Shown here one piece after another: positions 52,591 to 61,039 of a stretch of DNA of 64,000 bases. The notes beneath the pieces were generated by a model that was not told where the DNA came from, ran no database searches, and saw only the letters and a list, made by a program, of their open reading frames with translations. Every line of letters begins with the position of its first letter. Position 1 is the stretch's first letter. Source of the stretch: Campanula takesimana (lineage: Eukaryota; Streptophyta; Magnoliopsida; Asterales; Campanulaceae); the NCBI GenBank assembly GCA_026119855.1, contig JAOWBW010001818.1, positions 1 to 64,000 of the forward strand, written 5' to 3'. A program made the position numbers and the translations under genes.

Positions 52591-53690
52591 TGCTTTATCT
52601 CACTGTCAATGATGAAGCCCTAGGGGTTATGTTAGCACAAGAGCAACGAGAGTCCACAAAGGAGAACGCCATTTATTTCGTCAGTCGCCGATTCCAAGGA
52701 GGCGAAAAGAACTACTCTGTTTTAGAGAAGTCATGTGCAGCATTGGTTTGGGTCACTCAAAAGCTCAAACACTATATGGAAGCTTTTCCGATCAAGCTAG
52801 TAGCAAAGGTGGACCCGCTCCGCTACATCTTCGAGAAGCCTTTCATGTCAACAAGAATAGCCAAATGGTACTTCATGCTCGCCGGCTATGATATCACTTA
52901 CGTCACACTAAAATCCGTCAGGGGGAAAGTGTTCAGTGACCAGCTTGCCGAATTCCCGTGTGACGAAGTGAAGGGGGAGGATGTACAGTTCCCCGACGAG
53001 CATTTAATTTGTACTACAACCGAGGAAGACAAGTGGCAACTTTTTTTCGATGGCGCCGCCAATAAACACGGTTTTGGTATAGGGGTATTGCTCTTGTCGA
53101 TCCAAAAGACATCTACACTCCCATTGCCATACGCCTGGAATTCGAAGCTACCAACACATTGCCGAGTACGAAGCATGCATAGCAGGGCTCGAAGCAGCTC
53201 TCGAAAGAAACGTCACGAACTAGAAGTGTTCGGCGACTCTTTGCTCCTTATCAATCAGCAATCGGGTAAATGGCGAACCCAAGACCCGACTCTCCAACAG
53301 TACGGTCAGCACCTTGAAGAACTGGTTGAACAATTCCAAGAGATCACTTTCAACTACCTGCCAAGAGATATGAATTGCTTCGCCGATGCACTGGCCACTA
53401 TAGCTTCATTAGTTGAAATGCCCAAAGAAAAAATGGTGAAGCCTTTCAAAATTGCTCGAAGGAACAGTCCGGCATATTGCATGAGCATCGAGATCAACGA
53501 GGTTCAAACAAACTCTCCGTGGTATTCAGATATCATGAACTTCCTCAAAGACGGCACTTATCCCGAGAACATCAATAAGAAGTCTCAAGCAGCTCTGCAA
53601 AGGTTAGCCTCTCGGTACGTACTGATTGGGGACGAGTCTATAAAAGGCACACGACGGGATCAATCTCTTATGCGCCAATGAGACCGAAGC
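52590..53690 (+). pseudogene. RNase H and archaeal-type RNase H of element F
   Basis: RNase H: LYLTVNDEALGVMLAQEQ, YFVSRRFQGGEKNYSVLEK, WVTQKLKHYME. Second RNase H: LFFDGAANKHGFGIG at about 53041-53090, a damaged AEYEA at about 53158, VFGDSLLLINQQSGKW at 53229-53275 and FADALATIASL at 53380-53412. The four acidic positions expected of an RNase H fold are all visible across frames. Shifts at about 53090, 53150, 53215 and 53630 break it. The dual RNase H places the family in the Tat lineage. Confidence 0.85.
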
Positions 53691-53700
53691 TCAAGAGATA

Positions 53701-54775
53701 ATGTGTGAAGTGCACGAAGGAGAATGTGGACCCCACATGAATGGGTTTATGCTAGTCAAGAAGATACTTCGCATTGGTTACTATTGGAGCACTATGGAAC
53801 GAGACTGTATCGAGAAAGTCAAAAGGTGTGGCAGTGCCAATTCCACGCTAATCTGCAACATGCTCCACCCTCACAACTTTACAACATGGTCACACCTGGC
53901 CTTTCTCTTGTTGGGGATAGACATCATCGGTAAAGTTCATCCTGCCGGGAGCAATGGGCAGTCATTCGTCCTAGTAGCAGTCGACTACTTCACAAAGTGG
54001 GTCGAAGCACAAGCCTATCGAACCCTCAACGTCAAGAAAGTGGCCGAATTCGTAAAGATTAATATCATGTGCCGATACGGCGTGCCTCATGAAATCCATT
54101 CCGACAACGGCTCTCACTTTGATAAGGAAATGGATGCACTTTTAGTAGAATACAAGATCACCAAGCACAAGTCATCTCCTTACCCGGCCCCAAGCAAATG
54201 GCGCAGTCGAGCAGCAGCAAATAAGTCCATCGAGACCATCGTCAAGAAAATGGCCTCAAACAGGAAGGGATTGCCCCGAAAAGCTACCATTAGCATTGTG
54301 TGGCTACCGCACGTCGATACGATCCGCAACAGAGAGACACCTCTTATGCATTGGTCTATGGTTCTGAAGCGTGTGCTCCCTCGACAACTTGAAGTCCCAT
54401 CTCTACGGGTCCTCCTCGAGAATCAAGTCAACGAGGTCAACTGGATGCAAAGTCGATACGAACAGCTAGCCTTACTCGGCGAGAAAAGGTTAAGAGCACT
54501 CGAACGCACGAGGGCATATCAGCAAAGGATGGCAAGAGCTTTCAACAAAAAAGTGAAGCCTCGAAACATCAATGTGGGAGATTGGTCTTAAGACAACATC
54601 CTCCTAATGCCATGAATCCCTGGGGAAATGGGGACCCCGATGGATCGGTCCGTACGTGGTCAAAAAGATACTAAGGCGGTGGTGCAGTCTGGACTCGTGG
54701 ATTTAGATGGCGACCAGCTGCCAAAGGAGGTCAACCGACAGCTCAAGAGGTTCTACGCTAATAAAACAAAGACCA
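53701..54775 (+). pseudogene. Integrase of element F, frameshifted
   Basis: HMNGFMLVKK, GYYW and a damaged C-x-x-C form the zinc region. The core has AVDYFTKWVEAQ, SDNGSHF (about 54099-54119) and a damaged SPYRPQANG segment at 54177-54200. The C-terminal part reads NINVGDWS, then is shifted. At least four indels lie between 53830 and 54750, the densest of any domain here and close to the gap. Confidence 0.8.
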
Positions 54776-54806
<31 letters not shown>

Positions 54807-54811
54807 GCTCG

Positions 54812-54903
54812 CTAGGTTGAAACCCGCAAGGGGGCCCTAGGAAAAATAAGAGCACGTGCAAAAAAGAAGCCCGCTAGATTGAAAACCCGCAAGGGCGGTC
54901 TAG
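54812..54903 (+). other. Post-pol twin hairpins of element F
   Basis: Module a (54812-54840): CTAGG against CCTAG, middle pairs degraded, loop with CCC-GCAA-GGG. Module b (54874-54903): CTAGATTG pairs with CGGTCTAG, an AAAA bulge, CCC-GCAA-GGG with a GNRA tetraloop, complete. Spacer 33 nt. Confidence 0.65.
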
Positions 54904-54942
54904 GCAAAAAACAGGGTGCACATCAAAAAAAAAAAAAAAAAA

Positions 54943-55042
54943 NNNNNNNNNNNNNNNNNNNNNNNNNNNNNNNNNNNNNNNNNNNNNNNNNNNNNNNNNN
55001 NNNNNNNNNNNNNNNNNNNNNNNNNNNNNNNNNNNNNNNNNN
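54943..55042. other. Assembly gap (100 N)
   Basis: Exactly 100 unresolved bases, a conventional size for a gap of unknown length. It follows a poly-A run and separates element F (3' region and LTR missing) from a copia fragment. Neighbouring features cannot be assumed contiguous. Confidence 0.98.
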
Positions 55043-56383
55043 GCATTAAATACAATCCTGAAAACTTCATCCATAAATACAAAGCCCGCTTTATTGCGAA
55101 AACATTTCATCAACATCCTGGCATTGATCATTCAGACACCTTTAGTCCAGTTGTCAAACCGGTCACTGTTCACCTCCTTTTTTCTCAGGCCGTGAGTCAA
55201 GGATGGTCCCTCCGCCAACTTGACATAAACAACGCGTTTGTGTTTATGACACAACCACCTGCCTTTGTTGATGAAGCTAATCCAACTCACGTGTGTCGTC
55301 TCACTAAAGCCATATATGGCCTTAAACAAGCACCTCGTGCTTGGTACACCGAGCTTAAAACCTATCGTCTCTCTTCAAGCTTCAAACCCTCCCTAGCCAA
55401 CCCATGCCTAATTTATCTACAACCAAAACCATCACAAACTTTATCTCCTATTCTATGTGATGATATAATCATTATCGGTCCGTCTCAACCTTTCCTTACC
55501 TCCTTTCTTACCACTCTTGCAAACTGACCTCTTTCCTGTTTTCTTGGAGTTGAAGTTACTCCTAACACCTATGGTCTTCAACTTTCTCCGACCAAATATA
55601 TGCATGATCTTCTCACCCGTCATTAAATGATTGACTCCAAACCCTCACCCACTCTTATGGCATCCTACCCGTCCGCCACCCAGTCGTCAGGCACGCCTAT
55701 CTCCAACTCATTTGACTATAGAACCAATATTGGTGGTCTCCAATATTTATCCATTATTTGCCCTGACATTGCCTTCTTGTCAATAAGCTTGTTCAGTTTA
55801 TGCAAAACCCACAAGAGGCTCACTGGTTTACCTTCAAACGTCGTCTTTGCTATCATTATGGTACTCTTCATATGGGTATTCAACTGTATCGAAACACTTA
55901 GATCTCTCTTCATGCCTTTTGTGATACCGATTGGGAGCGTGACAAAGATGATTATGTCTCTGCCACTGGCTACCTAGTTTATCTTGGTCGCAACCTTATC
56001 GCTTTGGCCTCCAAGAAACAACACGCTCTTGCTCGCTCATCCACCGAAGCTAAAATCCGTGCAGTAACTGACGCCACTACTGAGGCACTATTGGTTCGTA
56101 GCTTACATTTTTAGCTGGATATTTCTCCATCTCAATCACCTGTCATTTACTGTGACAACCTTGGCGCCACTCACTATTCTGCAAACCCATTTTTTCCTTC
56201 TCGAATGAAACACCTAGCTCTCCCTTTTTATTTTGTTCGGGAACAAGTTCAACATGGCTCTCTTCACGTGCAGAACATTTCAGGCGATGGTCAACTTGCT
56301 GATGCACTCCCCAAATCACTCTCTAAGCCTCGGTTTCAAGATTTGACTTCTCCAATGATTGTCCATCTTGCGGGGGCATATTA
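55043..56383 (+). pseudogene. Ty1/copia RT-RNase H remnant
   Basis: Begins inside RT with YKARFIAKTFHQHPGIDHSDTFSPVVKP, LDINNAF, YGLKQAPRAWY and a damaged catalytic strand (CDDIIIIG in place of YVDDI). Then LGVEVTP, a stop at 55624-55626, frames with NIGGLQYLSI and RPDIAF-like sequence, and RNase H with ASKKQHALARSSTEAK, YCDNLGATHYSANP, FVREQV and QLADALPKSL, ending TATTAA at 56382. Several frameshifts and stops. A different copia lineage from the complete element at 6615-15144. Confidence 0.85.
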
Positions 56384-56575
56384 AGGATATCAAGAATCTT
56401 TCTTAATTTACAATTGTATTCCTTGAGATTATTTGATTTACTTTCCTACTAAGATTAATATTGTTTAGTTACCTTATTTAATGTATCTAGACTAGCATGG
56501 GAAGCACTCCACCTTTTGTATATAAACTTACTTTGTGTGAATAATATAATTACATTTTTTTCCAATTCTCTTATA
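56379..56575 (+). repeat. Probable short 3' LTR of the copia remnant
   Basis: TTGCGGGGGCA before TATTAAGGATATC looks like a polypurine tract plus a damaged TG start. TATATAAA at 56519-56526 is followed by GTGTGAATAATATAATTAC, the usual layout of short copia LTRs. The end is not certain and no partner LTR is present. Confidence 0.45.
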
Positions 56576-56773
56576 TTGTTTAGGGTTATGTTTCTCATGA
56601 TTTGATGTAGTTTAGAACCTCGTGTAGTAGGAAAGATACCCATCAGGTGACATTAACATGACCAATTCCGTTAGTTTTCTAACGTCCATTGTCAGGGATA
56701 TAATTAAAGTAACACTTAGACTGACTTTACAATTGGGGTGAAAAGTACCAAGTATGAAATAAGATTATCTAAC

Positions 56774-59700
56774 CTTTTCCAGACCACTAATGAACTTGTG
56801 GGCATTTGCCAATTCTGATGCAGCAACTATTTCAGACTCGGTTGCGTCCCCATCCTTTCCGTATGCTATATTCGCTCGGATGGTGTCATTGAACAAAGAT
56901 GGTTCTTGGCTCACTAGTCCCATCTGCTGCCTCAGCCACTTCAGTTGGAATTTCTGAATCTCAATTCCATCCAATGTAATATATCCAGAATCGGGGTTGT
57001 AAAATATCTGCAGTAACGAGATCACAGTCGATTTGCCACTTCCACTTTCTCCAACAAGTGCCACAATCTGAAAGATTAAACAATACCCGTAGTGTTAAAC
57101 CAAGAAATATTCAAACACGCGACATTTTGCTTAAATGAGGCATCACTAGAACATAGAGAATAAAACCTAACTAACAAAGGTTCCGCTGACCTTGCCACTA
57201 GGGATGGTCAACGTAAGATCTTGGAAGATTTGAACTTCGGGCCTGGAAGGGTACTTAAAGCTTATATGACTAAGTTCGATATCCCCCTTAACATTTTGCA
57301 ATGTCATTCCGGACTCATCATTGGGGTCTATCTCAGACTTCTGTTCTAGAAATGAAAATACAGTTGCAGCAGCATCCTTGGCTTTGTTAGAACTAGGGGC
57401 TAAAGAGCTTGATTCAGATATTGCTATAGACGTCAAAGTTAGAGTAAAGATGACCTGGCAAGGATGATTCACAATTACTGAATAGAGAATTTGATAGTTT
57501 TATGGAATGACTTTTAGAAAGAAAAAAATCCAAATTACTTACGCGGAAAACATCGTTATACGTTATTTTACCATCGTGAACGAGCCGGGCTCCGGCATAT
57601 AAGCTTAGTGCATAGAAAGAAAAGAGCATGGAAACGGCTACTCCAAAACCAGCCCCACAAACCAAGCCTTGCCGTATGCCCGTCTTCGTGGGTCCATCAC
57701 ACTTTTTACTGTACAGCTCCATTACTTTCTCTTCTGCACAGAAAGAAGCAACTGTTCTTATACTTCCAACTGCGTCATTAGCGACTTGGCTTGCTCCCTC
57801 GTACATCATCTGCAACCATCTTATCAACTATTGCACAAGAACATTAATAGCAACAACAACAACAACAAAGCAGTAGGCCTAAAATGATTTGGGATCGGCT
57901 GACATGAATTCGTCATATGGAATCATCAATGAAAAGAGGTGAGGAAAAAAGGTTTAAAAACAGTTAATAATAAGAGCATAAATATTGTGAAGGCTAAGAA
58001 AAAAACATCGATAGATTATAATTCATGACACTGAGATCTGATATGAACCTTTGCATCTGCACTGAACCCATGCAAGAACTTGATCTGAGCAAATGAACTG
58101 ACAGCTACGAGTGGAATTATGGAAAGGACTACAAGAGCCAATTGCCAACTTGAAGAGAAAGCAATGACCAAACCAGCAGCAACTGTAGAAATATTTTGAA
58201 CAAGTTGAGCAAGAAAATCCCCAACTAAACCACGTATGCTGGCTGCATCTGCCGAAAGCCTCGCACCAATTGCTCCACTCGAGTGCTCGATCTCATCAAA
58301 CCAGCCAACATGCATGTGAATGACTTTCTCAAAGCACATTTCTCGAATCCGCCTTACCAACTTGCTTCCAGCAACAGCAAAAAGGTAGGACCGGGCAGAA
58401 TAAATTACAAGTGACATTGCTCCAAGAACTATATACACTAGAGCCCAATATCTTTCCCCCTCCCTTAGTTCGTGTGGTGGCTTGTAAAACGTCGTAACAA
58501 TGTTTGAAAGCGTTAAACCAAAAACAGGAAGTAGTACCCCATTCAACATAGCAGCTATAGTCCCAACAATCAGCACTATTAACTCTGGCATGTTTAGATC
58601 AACAAGGCGACGGAATGGAACTCTTTGAGGCTTTTCTGAAGCTCGATTCTGACGGCCATCAAGTTCAGTTGGTTTATCTTTATGCATACTATTTCCGATT
58701 CCGGATGACCCCCTGCTTACAGAACGCTGATATGAAGGTGTTCGACTTGATTGTTCCTGGCATTCAAAAGAAACTTCGGATTTTTCTTGGTCATCAGCTC
58801 CTGGCTGTTCTGAAACATTATTCACTTCTTGCATTCTCATCAGTAGAGAGTATGCTCCTTCAGGATCCATGAGTAATTCATGATGTGATCCTGATTGACA
58901 ACACAAGTAAAATATTTGTACAAAGTTAAGGTTGTAGGTAGTCTCATTGCAGATAAAGTAATGCGTGAGAACGGAAAGAAAAAGTATTGTACCTTTTTCA
59001 ACCATCTTTCCGCGATGAATCACAACAATTGTATCAGAGTTCCTCACCGTGCTTAGACGATGTGCAACAATGACAGTTGTCCGATTGCCCATAAACCTGT
59101 CAAGTGCCTCCTGTACGATTCTCTCAGATTCTGCATCAAGTGCACTTGTTGCTTCATCCAGAAGAAGAATTCGCGGATCCTTTAGAATCGCCCTTGCTAT
59201 GGCAATTCTTTGCTTCTGACCACCAGAAAGTTGAGTGCCATGCTCACCAACCATAGTGTCGAGTCCCTGTTTCCAATATTCAAAAACGTCGTAAAATCCT
59301 TAATCAATTTACGTGTTCATGAGGAAATCAGCAAGTATAATAAAAGTATACACACATTACAATGAGTTTCAACAAAAAACGAGTAGAACCTGAGGTAGTT
59401 TATTGATAAATGTAGCAGCATTCGCTAGCTCAGATGCTAATCTGATCTCCTCAATAGTTGCATCATCTTTCCCGTATGCAATATTATCTCTAATACTGGA
59501 TGCAAACAACACCGGTTCTTGGCTGACAAGACCAATCTTTTTCCTAATCCAATTGAGCTGGAATTCTTTGAGATTAATTCCATCTATAAGAATTTCCCCG
59601 GCTTGTGGATCATAAAACCTATCTATGAGGCTGATTATAGTTGATTTTCCACTTCCGCTTTCGCCAAAGCAACGGTTATGCCACTGGGTATCAAAAGAGA

Positions 59701-59913
59701 GAAGCCGCTAAATATTTGGTCAACTGGTCTGGCCGGATAGCTAAAATAGACATCTCTTAATTCTATATCCCCACAAATGTCACCCAATACTTTTCCGCTT
59801 TTGTCACCTGAATCTATTACTGGCTTCCTATTTATAGTCTCAAACATCTTAAATGCAGCAGCCCAGCCTGCAGCAAATGCACTCATGCAAGGAGATGTCT
59901 GCCCCCAAACACC
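56774..59913 (-). pseudogene. ABCB-type (MDR/P-glycoprotein-like) ABC transporter gene fragment, six exons, both ends missing
   Basis: Exons on the minus strand: 59913-59390, 59266-58993, 58890-58049, 57809-57543, 57454-57191 and 57067-56774, all with GT-AG introns. They encode the end of TMD1 (TSPCMSAFAAG), NBD1 (IELRDVYFSYPARP, Q-loop SQEPVLF, signature LSGGQKQR, Walker B ILLLDEATSALD, H-loop VIVAHRLSTV), a linker, TMD2, and NBD2 up to Walker A (GESGSGKST) and SQEPSLF. The first exons and the last exon (NBD2 signature and Walker B) are absent. NBD1 Walker A is destroyed by an apparent 4-bp deletion at about 59664-59666. Plant ABCB proteins are full transporters of about 1250 residues in membranes, some moving auxin; this copy cannot encode one. 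Confidence 0.88.
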
Positions 59914-60474
59914 TGCAAAAGAGGCATTTTTTCGTACCCATTAAGCTAATTTCATGATAATAAATTAGAAAATTGTCATTTCAAAAAAGAAGAAAAAGAA
60001 CTTGAAAACTGTGATAGCAACTCTAGCATGAATGATGTACCCATATTTAAGCGGACTGTCCTAGAGATCGCATAGAGAGAGGAGGCGGACTGAGAAGGGA
60101 GTCCGCATGTGTCGGACTGGTGAAGGGGACGACTGAGAGAGGCCGGCGACGGGCTTGGGTAGGCCGCATGAGTGGCGGCGGTCTGTGAAGAAGTGGCATG
60201 AGGGAGATAGATGAGGGAGACGGAGTGAAGAAAGTGGCGGACTGAGGTGGGAGTCCGCAGGAAAGGGTATGGCGGACTGGATAAAGAGATGGCCGGAAGA
60301 GGGAGGCGGACCGGAGAAGGAGTCCGATAAGAAGGGAGTTGGCGGACCGAGGGAGGAGACCGCACGAGGAATAGTCAAATAAAGTGAGAAATTGCCGGCG
60401 AGAAGTGTGCTCGCGGGTCGAGAAACTCACCTAGAATATGGCGTGAGAAGAGATAGACGGTTCGTGGGGACGGG
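59914..60474. other. Purine-rich repeat segment with inverted GCGGACT modules
   Basis: After an intron-like AT-rich stretch to about 60045 comes GC- and purine-rich DNA without a believable gene. GCGGACT-8 nt-AGTCCGC occurs at 60085-60106 and 60237-60258, and a degraded third at 60306-60327 with the same 8-nt spacing. It may be part of an unidentified element between the ABCB fragment and element G. Long stop-free minus-strand frames are compositional. Confidence 0.5.
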
Positions 60475-60941
60475 TGATACACCCGGACTCCGCTCGCTTA
60501 GTTGTCAAGACAATACGGACTCTGACGCTCGGATCAGATTTCTGACAAAGGACAGACCCAGCTTTTCACGTCCCACTGAGCATACACCACACAGAGTGGT
60601 GGTAACAAGTAAAGTAGTGCTCCCAAATGAGTGGGTGACACGTGGCATCTCGGTCTCTTTGGTCAAGGCTATATAAACCATTCCCCAGCTCATGCTCTGT
60701 AAGCTCAATTTCTCTCAGCCTTGAACTCTCTCATTTTTCTTGTTCTTGTTCTTCTTGTTGATCTCAGTCACCGGAATACTTATTCTCACGCCGGAGGGTT
60801 TTTGGGGGAAAAACCTTCCCCCACCCCTAACGGTGTTTGTTTTCTCAGGTGAGCGGGTGAGCAAGGAGGGAATCCGAGTGTTCGTTGACTTTTGACTACA
60901 ACCGTTGAAGAAAGATAGTGCAGCCACATTTTTTGGTAGCA
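60475..60941 (+). repeat. Element G 5' LTR (start tentative)
   Basis: The end is well placed: GGTAGCA at 60941, followed by the primer-binding site. TATATAAA at 60670-60677 with CT-rich sequence after it marks the promoter. TGATACACCCGG at 60475 is my best guess for the start; with no second LTR in view it cannot be confirmed. Confidence 0.5.
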
Positions 60942-60945
60942 TCAA

Positions 60946-60964
60946 TTGGTTCCGTTGCCGGGAC
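60946..60964 (+). other. Element G primer-binding site
   Basis: TTGGTTCCGTTGCCGGGAC lies four bases after the LTR. Similar GCCGTTGCCGGGA sites are usual in Tat/Retand-type plant gypsy elements; the tRNA is not determined here. Confidence 0.6.
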
Positions 60965-61039
60965 CTGAATTTTTTCCTTCTTTGTTCGTCTGAAAATTCT
61001 TAGAAACCCAGGTTCCGGTGACTTTTTGAAGTGGAAAGA

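Larger units (their letters stand above)
45916..54942 (+). mobile_element. Element F: Tat/Ogre element with 5' LTR, inserted in element E and running into the gap
   Basis: 5' LTR 45916-46888, primer-binding site, 1.3-kb leader, gag, protease, linker, RT, two RNase H domains, integrase and the twin hairpins. The poly-A-rich stretch after the hairpins meets the N run at 54943. The flanking CATGG (45911-45915) is the predicted target duplication to look for after its 3' LTR. This is the best copy for defining the family, but gag-pol needs many frame corrections. Confidence 0.88.

Noticed and set aside
60047..60430. Long proline- and serine-rich minus-strand open frames
   Set aside because: Overlapping frames are all open because the plus strand is purine-rich; no domain or start context was found.
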